From Pseudoalteromonas citrea (GTDB lineage: Bacteria; Pseudomonadota; Gammaproteobacteria; Enterobacterales; Alteromonadaceae), in NCBI RefSeq assembly GCF_000238375.3, contig NZ_AHBZ03000021.1, forward strand, positions 186,001 to 250,000: a DNA stretch of 64,000 nucleotides, written 5' to 3'. Below, in pieces: positions 8,963 to 17,943 of this stretch. Every line of letters begins with the position of its first letter. The stretch's first letter is position 1. A program made the position numbers and the translations under genes. A model generated the notes under the pieces. The model saw only the letters and a list, made by a program, of their open reading frames with translations. It made no database searches and had not been told where the DNA came from.

Positions 8963-10078
8963 TTATTTACTCATTAATCCCTGCATCCAAAACTCGCTTA
9001 ACTTCTTGGGGGAAATGCCTGACATAGAAGGTTGAGGCTCACAACCACCGCCAAAAATTGTTTGTGCTAATTGCCTGCCAGCTATTTGAGCTGCTGACGT
9101 TTTAGCGATACGTTGTTTATAAAAACCTGTCAGTACATTCTCTAGTTCATCTGTTTCAGCCAAACGCCGAGAAAGATACCAAGCATCTTCCAACGCCTGA
9201 CATGCACCTTGCCCAGAAGTAGGCAATGGTGCATGGGCAGCATCTCCAATAATTAATACATTGTCTTGATGCCAATAAGGCAAGGGATCAAGATCATGAA
9301 CAAAAATCAGTTTGCGTGACGATTTCTCATAAGATTTCAACACATGGTGTACTGGTTCAGGCCAGTGTTGGAAACGCTGCTCCATTTCATCGTACCAAGC
9401 AGATAAAGGCCGCGATTTATCTATCTTAGTGCGCCACCCTCCTGCCCAATAACACAAGCCGGATTTAATGGGCACAATGCCAAAACGTTCGCCAGAACCA
9501 CGAAAATCACAAATGGCGTTATCTAATCCACTCTGCTCCAGCTGACTAATACCAATAATATTGATAAATCCCTGGTAAATTGGAGAGACTTTGTCTGAGT
9601 AAAATGTTTGACGTACAACTGAATTCATTCGCCCATCAGCTCCCACAACCAGGTCAAACTCTTGTTTTAATGCATCAATATCTTGTACTGTCATTGAGCT
9701 GTTAAAGTGTATTGCACCCCCTAAACTCTCCAACGCGCTTGCCAATATATTCATTAGATCACGTCGTAATATAGTCACACTGGGGAAACCACTAAGTTCG
9801 TTCACCGCTTCAATGTCAACGCTTCCTTGTGGCACACCACTTTGATCATACTGATGCATGCCGCTAGGTAACCCACCAACATGTATTATCTCTTTGTCCA
9901 ACCCCATTTGTTGTAAAACAAACATTGCATTTGGCCATAAGGTGACACCTGCACCAATAGACGAGACCTTATTATCACGCTCATACAAACTCACCTGATA
10001 ACCTTTCTTTGTGGCCAATATGGCCAGCGCTATTCCGGCAACACCGGCACCTACAATGGCAATACGTTTGTTGTTCAT
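8963..10078 (-). CDS. FAD-dependent monooxygenase (salicylate hydroxylase/UbiH-like)
   Basis: 371 aa. The Rossmann FAD motif GAGVAGIALAILA is at residues 10-22, followed by a Glu that binds the ribose (YER). The group's DG motif is VVGADGRMNSVVR (~145-157) and the GD motif is IIGDAAHAPLPTSGQGACQALEDA (~275-298). All three hallmarks of class A flavoprotein aromatic hydroxylases are intact, so the enzyme should be active on NAD(P)H, O2 and a hydrophobic substrate that is not predictable. A divergent LysR gene starts 104 bp away, a classical arrangement in which the regulator responds to the substrate and controls this gene. Cytoplasmic, no signal peptide. Confidence 0.85.
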   Translation of the reverse strand: MNNKRIAIVGAGVAGIALAILATKKGYQVSLYERDNKVSSIGAGVTLWPNAMFVLQQMGLDKEIIHVGGLPSGMHQYDQSGVPQGSVDIEAVNELSGFPSVTILRRDLMNILASALESLGGAIHFNSSMTVQDIDALKQEFDLVVGADGRMNSVVRQTFYSDKVSPIYQGFINIIGISQLEQSGLDNAICDFRGSGERFGIVPIKSGLCYWAGGWRTKIDKSRPLSAWYDEMEQRFQHWPEPVHHVLKSYEKSSRKLIFVHDLDPLPYWHQDNVLIIGDAAHAPLPTSGQGACQALEDAWYLSRRLAETDELENVLTGFYKQRIAKTSAAQIAGRQLAQTIFGGGCEPQPSMSGISPKKLSEFWMQGLMSK

Positions 10079-10182
10079 TTACTCTAACTCCCTAATAAAA
10101 TTCATAAAAGATTATTACAAAGCCAAAATTAAGGATAAATACGTTATTATTGGATTTTTAATCCCATTTTGTGAGAAAGTAA
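10079..10182. promoter_or_regulatory. Divergent promoter region, monooxygenase/LysR
   Basis: 104-bp AT-rich spacer between two divergent genes; LysR proteins usually bind in such a spacer at T-N11-A palindromes. No specific site could be fixed by eye. Confidence 0.5.
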
Positions 10183-11067
10183 ATGATAGAAAAAGTCGAC
10201 ATGCAATGGTTACTGAGCTTTCAAACGGTATATGAACAACTCAGCTTTAAGCTGGCAGCAGAGCAACTTCAATTACCAACATCCAATGTTAGTCGTCATG
10301 TGGCTTTATTAGAGAAACAACTTAGCTTACGATTACTGGAACGCACGACACGTAAAATGATCCCTACCACTGCCGGCAAGCAACTCTATCTATCCATCAC
10401 CCCACTCACCCAAGCGGTAAATGACGCATTAGAAGACATATCTCTAGCTGGTGACTCACTATCCGGACACTTTAAGATTGTCTTGCCTGATCTGCCCTTC
10501 TTAGCTGACATTATCGCTGACTTTTGCCACAAGCACCCTCGAATACAACTAAGTTGTGACACCCAATTAAACCCTACTGAAGGTTTGTTGGATGGATTCG
10601 ACCTTGTCTTGCGCTTTGGTCGTGGCGCATTGGAAGATTCTGGCTGGGTAGCTAAGGAAATCCTGCGCTGGCCAAGTAGCGTTGTTGCAGCCCCTCAACT
10701 GCTTAAACAGTATCCACTGCCTCGCTCGCTTAGCGAATTGAGTAAAGCGCCCTGTATCACCAGCCTGTCTGTACTACAAGGTATGCCATGGCGGTTTAAG
10801 CCTAATCAAAGCATACAGGTACAATCCAACGTTAAGGTCAACAGTGGCAATATAGCCAAAGCCGCTGCTCTGAAAGGACTTGGGTTTGCCATCTTGCCCA
10901 CTCATGCATGTCAAGCAGACATAGACAACGGCTCACTTATCAAAATTAATGTAAACTCCGAACCTGAAGATCTTGTGTTATATGCATTTTATTCGGGTAG
11001 AAAATATCCACTTGAAAAGGTTAAAACTTTTTTAGAACACCTACAACATAGGATTAGTGATCTATAA
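10183..11067 (+). CDS. LysR-family transcriptional regulator
   Basis: 294 aa, standard length. The N-terminal helix-turn-helix spans about residues 8-55 (LSFQTVYEQLSFKLAAEQL ... NVSRHVALLEKQL ... LLERTTRKMIPTTAG). The remainder is the substrate-binding-like effector domain with LVLRFGRGALEDSGW (~145-160) and ALKGLGFAILPTHA near the end, close to the LTTR subgroup (COG0583) that includes DmlR/AaeR relatives. It is divergent from the FAD monooxygenase and probably controls it. Its 3' end lies 16 bp from the first attC-like site. Confidence 0.88.
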   Translation: MIEKVDMQWLLSFQTVYEQLSFKLAAEQLQLPTSNVSRHVALLEKQLSLRLLERTTRKMIPTTAGKQLYLSITPLTQAVNDALEDISLAGDSLSGHFKIVLPDLPFLADIIADFCHKHPRIQLSCDTQLNPTEGLLDGFDLVLRFGRGALEDSGWVAKEILRWPSSVVAAPQLLKQYPLPRSLSELSKAPCITSLSVLQGMPWRFKPNQSIQVQSNVKVNSGNIAKAAALKGLGFAILPTHACQADIDNGSLIKINVNSEPEDLVLYAFYSGRKYPLEKVKTFLEHLQHRISDL

Positions 11068-11082
11068 CATATCTTTAATGAG

Positions 11083-11118
11083 CAACGAATGGCTGACGCC
11101 CTTAAAGCCACTGGTTAT
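11083..11118 (-). other. attC-like site of the SH3-domain cassette
   Basis: Imperfect palindrome AACGAATGGCT / AGCCACTGGTT (9 of 11 pairs) around a short spacer. Read on the minus strand it opens with TAACC, whose TAA is the stop codon of the SH3-like gene, and closes with CGTTG. It is shorter than a typical attC, so the call is tentative and rests on comparison with the other cassettes here. Confidence 0.4.
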
Positions 11119-11456
11119 GTGCGTTGTACCGAGCGTACTGGTACCCAACCAATTTCACCCGTTGACCTCGACACTCTATACCACTCATTGAGTTCGAATA
11201 GCGCTGACAGTTTTTCGCCAATGACAGTATTGAGCTCAACATTGTCATAGTCTTCAATCAAGATACCTTCAGAGCTCCCTTCAATTTTCTCAATATATTG
11301 AACTGGAGCCCAACCCTGCTCCCCTTCGAAACTAGTTATAAAGATCCAATTGGGAAATTCGTCATCAATTGCACCTAGAGCTACTTTATCGCCTTGCTTC
11401 AAATAAAACGGATTGGGATAGTCTGAGATGTGTTTTTCAGTAGTAACTACTTCCAT
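11115..11456 (-). CDS. SH3-like domain protein (cassette-borne)
   Basis: 113 aa from the ATG at 11456, which has GGAG six bases upstream; an in-frame ATG at 11474 is less likely because it forms part of the cassette-junction GTTATG. Two repeats with bacterial SH3 features are seen: YPNPFYLKQGDKV ... FEGEQGWAPVQYIE and NTVIGEKLSALFELNEWYRVSRSTGEIGWVPVRSV. Both end in GW(A/V)PV, the conserved SH3 core. No signal peptide, so it is probably cytoplasmic. The stop codon overlaps an attC-like site and the start abuts an IS91 terminal remnant at GTTATG, as for the 94-aa gene at 20219. Confidence 0.7.
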   Translation of the reverse strand: MEVVTTEKHISDYPNPFYLKQGDKVALGAIDDEFPNWIFITSFEGEQGWAPVQYIEKIEGSSEGILIEDYDNVELNTVIGEKLSALFELNEWYRVSRSTGEIGWVPVRSVQRT

Positions 11457-11477
11457 ATTTTCTCCGAAGTACATAAC

Positions 11478-11925
11478 TATTTAGTATTTATGCAGCACGT
11501 TGTTTGTGCTGCATAATCGCGTGTTGGATTGAACCGCTACCTGCTCGGTGTGTCAGAGTTGATGCTATTTATGCTGCGAGAATTTTCTATTTTCTTTTAA
11601 TGGCGTAACCTGTCACAAGCCTATTTTATCGGCTTGCCTTTCGCGCTTAAGACATCCCAGCATTACTCATTAAGTTTTTCCTGCCATTAGAGCTAATTTT
11701 CGCTGATTTATCAATGGTATTTTCACACGCATGCTCTTTTCTAGCCCGAACACTTTAGCAGTTTAACGTATTGATTTGATTAATAAAACCCTAGCGCCAG
11801 CTCGTTCGTGCTAATTTCATTGTCTCTTTACTTGAATTAACCACTTCGTTAAATCGAAAAACAATAATTTTGCACACTGCACAAAGCCTATGAAAGGAGT
11901 GATCACGCAGCATCAGACTTTTTGT
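11478..11925 (-). mobile_element. IS91-family 3'-end remnant
   Basis: About 450 bp align with 20517-20945, the 3' end of the complete IS91-family element. The match begins with TATTTAGTATTTATGC, includes the hairpin GCAGCAC...GTGCTGC, and ends inside what would be the last ~35 codons of the transposase. The remainder of the element is gone. Both IS91 ends abut a cassette at GTTATG. Confidence 0.85.
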
Positions 11926-12094
11926 TTTTAGTAATTAGTGACATCTATTCAAAAGTTAATGCTGGTCGTCCTGTCACAATCAATTTACGTTGGGTGTCTT
12001 CTAAATTCTGTCTGCTATAAAAAACTGAATATGTTAAACTCTAGAAGAGGTACGGGGGTACGATCAGCGCTAGCTAAATGAGAATTAAAAATAA
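11926..12094. promoter_or_regulatory. Upstream region of the CadC-like regulator, with a TGGGTGTC tail motif
   Basis: Holds one copy of the recurring tail motif TTTACGTTGGGTGTCTTCTAAA (TGGGTGTC at 11991-11998), without a transposase. The promoter of the regulator gene presumably lies in the last 90 bp. A GTACGGGGGTAC palindrome lies near 12050-12061. Confidence 0.45.
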
Positions 12095-13255
12095 ATGAAA
12101 GTCCGTTTTAACCATTTTGAATTTGATTGTGATAGTTTGATCCTCACAAAACAAGCCCGTATTTTTTCATTAAATGAAAAGCCAGCACAACTATTAAGTT
12201 TTTTACTGACAGAACACAAAAAAATAAACAGTAAAGAAAGTATTTTAACTCATGTCTGGCCTGAACGCGTGGTTACCGAACAGGTGGTGTTTCAAAACAT
12301 CAGCTATTTACGCGCTTTATTTGGTGATAAGGCAATTAAAACCTACCCTAAAAAAGGCTATCAGTGGCAAATAGCCTTCTCGACAATCGATACACTAACA
12401 GAACAAGCTCAATTTAGTGCTGAAAATACTAGCTGTGATCTAGCTGATCTCGCTAAACCTACTCCCTCGCCCTTAAAATCGGATCAAATAGAAGCTATCA
12501 ATATCGTTCCGATAACCAAACCAAGTAAGCCCATTGATAATCCAACGGAAATCATTTCCAGCCCCCCAATCACTGAGCTAAATAAAACTCAGCAGATATC
12601 TGCTGAAAAACCAGCTACAGGTAAGGAAAAGCATAGCTCAGGTTTAAATTATTGGATGTTGGCAGCGGTAAGTATTTTACTCAGCATTTTTATATTTTTC
12701 TACTTATCGCAAAATAAAACGGTATCAATAGAAGTTTCAAAAATGCAGAAAAAGATTAGCGTTCTGCAATTTTTACAACACAAACCAGGCCTTGCTCCTG
12801 AGCCTATACCGCTTGTATTGGCATCCGATCAATTCATAGAATTCCTAACTTCAGAACAGCCTATCAAAAGTCAGGAGCTGTTTGATTCCCCTTATAGAAG
12901 CTGGCAACAACTCAGCCAATCAGCTGAACAACTGGTACTTAGTGGCAAGTTTTACCCACTGGCTGATGATACAATATTATTACGATTTTATGTGCAAGGT
13001 GCTCACCGGGGCTGGCAAGGTTATATTAGTGCCCAGACTCAGGAGCACGCTACTCTGCAGCTTAGAGCGTTTATCAAAACCGTAGCAGGATCTGACTATT
13101 TTTCACTCAAACCAGCCAGCGCTGCACTGGCGCAATTAACCGTGTTACACAATCAGCAACCAGATAACCTGTTTTTCCTACATAAGTTGATACTATCACA
13201 TTATGAACTGGAGCACCTTGATATGGCCAGTGCACTGGCTGTAAGATTAAGATGA
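12095..13255 (+). pseudogene. CadC/ToxR-like membrane regulator, C-terminally truncated by RAYT unit
   Basis: 386 aa. Residues 1-~97 form an OmpR-type winged helix (LNEKPAQLLSFLLTEHKKINSKESILTHVWP ... QNISYLRALFGDKAIKTYPKKGYQW), followed by a Pro/Thr/Ser-rich linker and one membrane segment (YWMLAAVSILLSIFIFFYL, ~188-206), then an extracytoplasmic domain. This is the CadC/ToxR topology. The stop TGA at 13253-13255 overlaps the first bases of the RAYT unit (GACACCCA at 13254), and the protein ends inside a helix rich in Leu/Ala (LEHLDMASALAVRLR), so the periplasmic domain is probably cut short. It may still bind DNA. Targets are unknown. Confidence 0.7.
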
Positions 13256-13453
13256 CACCCACTCTAAAAATAATACCAATAAATAAGCCGCGTTCAATCT
13301 GAAATATCGTTTGGTTAGTAAAATCAAATCAAGTAAATGCGCTATAAGCTCCAAAATAGAGAAAAACTGAACTCACGCCCAGTAATAAGGCACGGCTAAG
13401 CCGCCACGCTATGGCGTATTGGTTATCTAGAGATTATCTTGATGGTATAAAAG

Positions 13454-14428
13454 TTAAGCCAGTAACATTTCACATTGCTTATAATTAGCGCGCCGTTTTA
13501 TTTCTAGGCTCGCACAATAATCATCAAGCTTTTGAGGCCGCCCTACCGCGCCGTGGAATACTTTGGTAAATTGTGTGGTGAGTTTTAGCCAGTTTTCCTG
13601 GGCTATGTTTAGTCTTTCTAAAATAGGGGAGTTAACTGGGCTGATGTAGCCTCGCTTATCTGCTCGCATACACCTGCCTGTTAACTCTACTAGCTCTAAG
13701 TAGGACTTTAGTTCAAACGGTAAACCTTTGGGCATGTGCTTTCGGGGGCTACCTGCAAACCGTGCCAAGTGTTTCGGTTGCTTGCCTTCTTTGGCATGCT
13801 CACAGCGTGTTTTTACACTGGTGTAGTCTGAAGTTTCGGGTGTATCAGCCATCTTTGCTCTGATTGGGTTTAAATCAACATACGCCATACACGCTGCTAG
13901 TGCCGCTTCATCGAGTAAAGCTTGTGATTTAAAGCGCCCTTCCCAGAATCTGCCTGTACAGTTATCTTCTTTATTCGCTTTTCGGGCAATACTTTCATTC
14001 AGTACCCGCATAAACCAACTGATACTCGATAAACGTTCTCTAAATTGTTCAATGTCTTTATTTAAAAAGGTTTGCTGTGCTGAGTCTAACCGCTCACCTT
14101 GAAGGTACTTGTGAGATAGTATGGTACCTTTAAACAGCTTATGCCATCTGATGATAATCGCTTTATCACTCAATCTTTTAGCTTTTATATCATCTACATA
14201 AAGTACAGTGTGAGTATGATTACTCATCACCGCATACGCACACACATCTATACAAAACACTTTAGCAAGTTCAAACAGCTTTGCTTCTATCCAACCTCTT
14301 CTGTGTTCATACGATTGCCCTGTTACCTTATCTTCACCACACAAATAAGCACGGCGAACACACCGTGAAATACAATGGTAGTATTTGGTATCAGTTAAAC
14401 TCACTTGTCTTTTGCGTGCTGTGGCCAT
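13454..14428 (-). CDS. REP-associated tyrosine transposase (RAYT, Y1/HUH family)
   Basis: 324 aa. N-terminal half is a Y1_Tnp domain: YHCISRCVRRAYLCG (~18-32), then AYAVMSNHTHTVLYVD containing the HUH metal-binding His-Thr-His (~65-80), and the WEGRFKSQALLDEAALAACMAYVDLNPIRA block with the catalytic Tyr in AYVDLNP. This is the RAYT subgroup typical of marine gammaproteobacteria, which recognises REP hairpins. The frame is complete and flanked by the hairpin and matching ends, so it may be active. Two other copies in the window are broken, which shows expansion in this genome. Confidence 0.9.
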   Translation of the reverse strand: MATARKRQVSLTDTKYYHCISRCVRRAYLCGEDKVTGQSYEHRRGWIEAKLFELAKVFCIDVCAYAVMSNHTHTVLYVDDIKAKRLSDKAIIIRWHKLFKGTILSHKYLQGERLDSAQQTFLNKDIEQFRERLSSISWFMRVLNESIARKANKEDNCTGRFWEGRFKSQALLDEAALAACMAYVDLNPIRAKMADTPETSDYTSVKTRCEHAKEGKQPKHLARFAGSPRKHMPKGLPFELKSYLELVELTGRCMRADKRGYISPVNSPILERLNIAQENWLKLTTQFTKVFHGAVGRPQKLDDYCASLEIKRRANYKQCEMLLA

Positions 14429-14438
14429 GAGGGAAAGC

Positions 14439-14471
14439 GCCTATCTTTGAAGCTGAATTTAAAAGATAGGC
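14439..14471 (+). repeat. REP hairpin of RAYT unit 1
   Basis: Perfect 10-bp inverted repeat GCCTATCTTT / AAAGATAGGC separated by 13 nt, 10 bp upstream of the transposase ATG. Presumed recognition hairpin for the RAYT protein. Confidence 0.75.
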
Positions 14472-14572
14472 AATGAATTAAAAACAGTCAATTTACGGTG
14501 GGTGTCTTGTTAAATTATTCAATTTAATGTTTACAATGAAACCCGATTTGAAAAACAGACTATTAAGAAAAG

Positions 14573-14791
14573 TTAACTCTCCGCTGTAAAACGCCAGCTG
14601 ATATAAACATTGCGTACTAACTTAAAGGCAATAGGTAAAGTTCTAGCCAACGCCTCATTAATAATATCCTCAATAACGCTGACTAAAGTGGCCATAATGT
14701 AAGATTTTAATACCTGAGAAATCAATGCCGTAATAAGTGTAAGTAAAAAGATAAAGCACCCAAACCCTGCAATCCTACAAACTATTACCAC
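14573..14791 (-). CDS. Small hydrophobic ORF, doubtful
   Basis: 72 aa from a GTG start, with a hydrophobic first half (FGCFIFLLTLITALISQVL) and an amphipathic second half. No ribosome-binding site or family resemblance is evident. It may be a chance ORF or the remnant of a larger gene in this decayed stretch. Confidence 0.2.
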   Translation of the reverse strand: MVIVCRIAGFGCFIFLLTLITALISQVLKSYIMATLVSVIEDIINEALARTLPIAFKLVRNVYISWRFTAES

Positions 14792-15309
14792 ACCATTACA
14801 TCAAATGCTGCTTACATTAGTTAATTCTAACCTACTCCGCCAGCGTTAACCGAGTAAGTGTATTGTGATCAACTAAATCAACCTGAACATTTCGCTGTAT
14901 TACGCCCTGGTGTATTTATTCAAGATAACCTTAGCCGTCACTACGTCTACAGAATTCTCCCCATCGCAGCTAACATATTAATTCTATCGGGCTAGCAACT
15001 GCTGAGGTTTATGCACATAGTCAATAAATGTACACCTATTAAGTGGCAGGCTGTTATTAATTTAGAAGAGAGGAATGTTGTGGCTCAATCAAAAAGGATT
15101 TGGGGTTTTTACGAATAAACTGATCTTGAAGTGATGTTTTATAATCAATTAGTTAATGCCAAGCAGCCATTCATTAATGGCATATAGTTGCTACTACCCT
15201 GATGATGTTTTTTATAAATCATATTCACCCTATATCCCAAACAAAGCTTAAAAGTTCAAGTTTGTCCGGAATATAAGACAATGCCAGTTAAGACAACCGA
15301 ATGGTTAAA
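14792..15309. other. Intergenic region without recognisable genes
   Basis: About 520 bp between a doubtful small ORF and the phospholipase gene. Several short broken frames; no repeat shared with the rest of the window was noticed. Probably decayed DNA. Confidence 0.4.
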
Positions 15310-17295
15310 CTACTTTTCTGTCTGGTCACCAAATCTATGTTGGTTAAATTTCTGCAGAAACTCTTCTGCAGTGGTGCAATTGTCAGACATAGTGTGTAGA
15401 TCACCAAACCCAACTCGCCTTGATGTTAATGGCTCCCCTTTATCATTTAACGGATTAAAAAGCTCACTTGGACTCTGCCAGCCTTCAGGCCTAACGTACT
15501 TATTTGGCGTCAACTTGGGCAGATCGGTACGTATATTATTCCCTTCCACGACACCTTCAAATGTGGAAGCCTGCGCAACTCGCGCGCCCAAACCGGCCTT
15601 AGCTGGATCCACTCCGGCCCATTTACACAAGGTTGCCAGTAATGAGGTATGATCTAAATCTTTACCCGGTTCAGGTGACCGGAATACAGTACCAGGCTTG
15701 ATCTGCGGCGAAATTAATAAGGTAGGGACACGTACTCCAAGCCGTTGAAATTTAAACCCATATTTTGACGTACTACTAGCGAGTGGTGAGTCATCAGGTG
15801 CAACAGTTGTTGTTGGTACTACATGATCATAAGTTCCCCCGTGCTCATCAAAAGTGACTACGAGTAAAGTCTTAGACCACTGCGGACTATCCATCAGCGC
15901 TTCAACCATATTTTTGAGCGCTATGTCACCGGGTGTTACCGAAGCAGGCGGATGAAAATCATTGCCCTCAATGACAACAGGTGGAAAGCCGCCACTCCAT
16001 TTAGGCTCTACAAAGCAAAAATTAGGCAATGTACCTGATGCTGCAGCGTGAAGAAACGCGTTCTTGTCGCTACTATCTTCATATTTATGAACCCCACCAT
16101 TTGGTGCAACCTTAAGGCGCGGAAAATAATAAGGAGTAAAGGGATCTCCGTATGGGGAGCCAGCAGTTATGCCTCCATCATCCTGCCAATAAACACCCCA
16201 ACTTTTGCCTGCTGCTGCTAACACATTGATAATAGTGTTAGCATATTTATAGGTGCTACCTTCTATTTCTGTATTATCAACTTTGCCCAATGCCGTACCA
16301 CACATAGCAAAGGCACGATTGGTATAAGTCTGGGAAGGTACCGAGCAGAACCAACGATCGGATACGGCATAATACTTCGCCAGGCCATATAAAACGGGTA
16401 GTTGCTCTTCATTATATACCCCCATGACATCCTGATTATGGGTATAAATTTCATCATAATCCCAAGCAAAACCTAACATTTTGGGTTCGCTATCCCAAAA
16501 GTTGTTATTATCAGGAAAATGACCATTACCATTAGCGTACAGTTGCTTCTGAACATGTTCAAACTCCTCTCCAGGATCATATGCCGGCATGGTCGTCGCC
16601 GAAAATCCACCGTGCCCTTTGGTTCCATTGGTTGGATAATAAACACTGGACTTATAGGAGTTTGATATGTGGAGTGGGACACCATCAAATTGAGTTGATG
16701 AACCGGCGGGGTAAACCGAAGATGAAGAGATTTTTTTTCCGGCATAGAGCATGCCTAATAAGTTGTCGAGTGAACGGTTTTCTAACATCAACACAATAAC
16801 CGTTTCAATCCCATCCATCACCGGCGTACACGTTTCAACGGCTGGAGTTTCCTGCAACACGGTAACAGTGATCGATGCATGTGTATCCCCGAATGGTACA
16901 TCTAACGCAGCAGTAATAGTATAAGTTGCACCACTCTTTCCTATGAAGGAAAGCTCCTTGCTGTCATTACTTGACCACCAACCGGTATCTTCTGATCCTG
17001 CTGTTAATCTTTGTTTCATGCTGCTGCCTACCGGCCAAATCTCTCCGGTGATAGATTCCTCCATCTTAACGTCTATCCCATCAAGCGTGAAATGGCTGGA
17101 AAACAACCAATCTTTTCCGTCTTTAATTCCCGTATCCCGACTAAATACCAGTACTTTTTGGCTATCGGGGAGTTTTGAACTTGGTATCGAAATGTTACTT
17201 GGCTGCCAATAATCAGTGCGCAATGAAGTATTTACATTGCTTGTCACTGCCAATGGCATCTCCGAAACATTGACTATATACTGTTGTGTTATCAC
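15310..17295 (-). CDS. Phospholipase C/acid phosphatase-like phosphoesterase with N-terminal accessory domain
   Basis: 661 aa. From about residue 163 it is a phosphoesterase-family (PF04185) protein: VIVLMLENRSLDNLLG carries the E-N-R-S metal site, NRAFAMCGTALG and FVEPKWSGG follow, and VVTFDEHGGTYDHVVPT (~495-511) supplies further metal ligands. This family includes bacterial phospholipases C and AcpA. The first ~160 residues form a separate beta-rich domain (DWLFSSHFTLDGIDVKMEES, GDTHASITVTV) that I do not recognise; a membrane-binding or aegerolysin-like role is speculative. No Sec or Tat signal is visible, unlike most relatives. The start (GTG at 17295) lacks a good ribosome-binding site and is uncertain. 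It lies alone between mobile remnants. Confidence 0.8.
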   Translation of the reverse strand: MITQQYIVNVSEMPLAVTSNVNTSLRTDYWQPSNISIPSSKLPDSQKVLVFSRDTGIKDGKDWLFSSHFTLDGIDVKMEESITGEIWPVGSSMKQRLTAGSEDTGWWSSNDSKELSFIGKSGATYTITAALDVPFGDTHASITVTVLQETPAVETCTPVMDGIETVIVLMLENRSLDNLLGMLYAGKKISSSSVYPAGSSTQFDGVPLHISNSYKSSVYYPTNGTKGHGGFSATTMPAYDPGEEFEHVQKQLYANGNGHFPDNNNFWDSEPKMLGFAWDYDEIYTHNQDVMGVYNEEQLPVLYGLAKYYAVSDRWFCSVPSQTYTNRAFAMCGTALGKVDNTEIEGSTYKYANTIINVLAAAGKSWGVYWQDDGGITAGSPYGDPFTPYYFPRLKVAPNGGVHKYEDSSDKNAFLHAAASGTLPNFCFVEPKWSGGFPPVVIEGNDFHPPASVTPGDIALKNMVEALMDSPQWSKTLLVVTFDEHGGTYDHVVPTTTVAPDDSPLASSTSKYGFKFQRLGVRVPTLLISPQIKPGTVFRSPEPGKDLDHTSLLATLCKWAGVDPAKAGLGARVAQASTFEGVVEGNNIRTDLPKLTPNKYVRPEGWQSPSELFNPLNDKGEPLTSRRVGFGDLHTMSDNCTTAEEFLQKFNQHRFGDQTEK

Positions 17296-17943
17296 TAGTG
17301 CTAATGTTTTTAATTTGATTGCTGTTCATTATTTGACCTTATTAAAGAATAAATTGATATGGTGATAAAATAAGCAACGGTTCACAGCAGTTTCAATAGA
17401 AAACCGAATTGAGTCACTATCTAAACTGTGTCCCCCCCTTCTCTGTTTGAATGTCTCTTATTGAGCATCTACCTGTAAGGTTTGCGGCTATAAAATAGCT
17501 AAGGTTTGTTGCCATAACGAGGCCAGTGCCAGTAGGTATTCTGGTTGTTGCTCGGGGATCTCCAGTTGCCCTTCAAGAGTGGCGAACATCTTTTTAATAG
17601 CGGTAAGGTTAGAATTATCCCGCTGCTGCATTAACAGTATTTAGTTGCGCCCGATCAACCTATGATCCAGCTAGTCCCGATGACTACTGATACTCTTTAA
17701 CTTCATTTATCAAAGCCAAATGCAAAGTACATCACAATGTGCTCCGGCTTTAGTTAACGAGATCAAATAGTCAACTATTTTTTGGGATTAAGACATTACC
17801 GGGGTATTACACCTAACTTAGTTGAACTAAATAGGCAGTAGTATCAAGAGCTAGCAGCATTCGTCAGCGAAGCGGCTAAACCCATTGCAATAAAAAGAGG
17901 CACCTTAACAATAGAGGTTTAAGGTAAAATAGAGGTTTAAGGT
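17296..17943. other. Decayed intergenic region with one gene fragment
   Basis: About 650 bp. On the minus strand 17488-17631 an open stretch of 47 codons reads like the C-terminus of a helical protein (ending WQQTLAIL), with a stop just upstream. The remainder shows no ORF or shared repeat up to the RAYT unit at 17944. Confidence 0.4.
17488..17631 (-). pseudogene. Unidentified gene fragment (C-terminal)
   Basis: 47 codons, amphipathic helical (LTAIKKMFATLEGQLEIPE). An in-frame stop lies four codons before its ATG, and the reading before that stop seems to continue the same frame. It is probably the tail of a longer gene that has decayed. Family not recognised. Confidence 0.3.

Larger units (their letters stand above)
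13254..14517 (-). mobile_element. RAYT unit 1 (intact REP-associated transposase element)
   Basis: The unit begins with GACACCCA (13254-13261) and ends with its reverse complement TGGGTGTC (14499-14506) plus tail. It carries a ~190-bp 3' flank shared with unit 2, an intact transposase gene and, upstream of the gene, the hairpin GCCTATCTTT/AAAGATAGGC (14439-14471). Same architecture as unit 2 at 17944-19186. Confidence 0.75.

Noticed and set aside
15281-15652. Plus-strand 123-aa ORF opposite the phospholipase C-terminus
   Set aside because: Antisense to conserved phosphoesterase sequence; no family resemblance.
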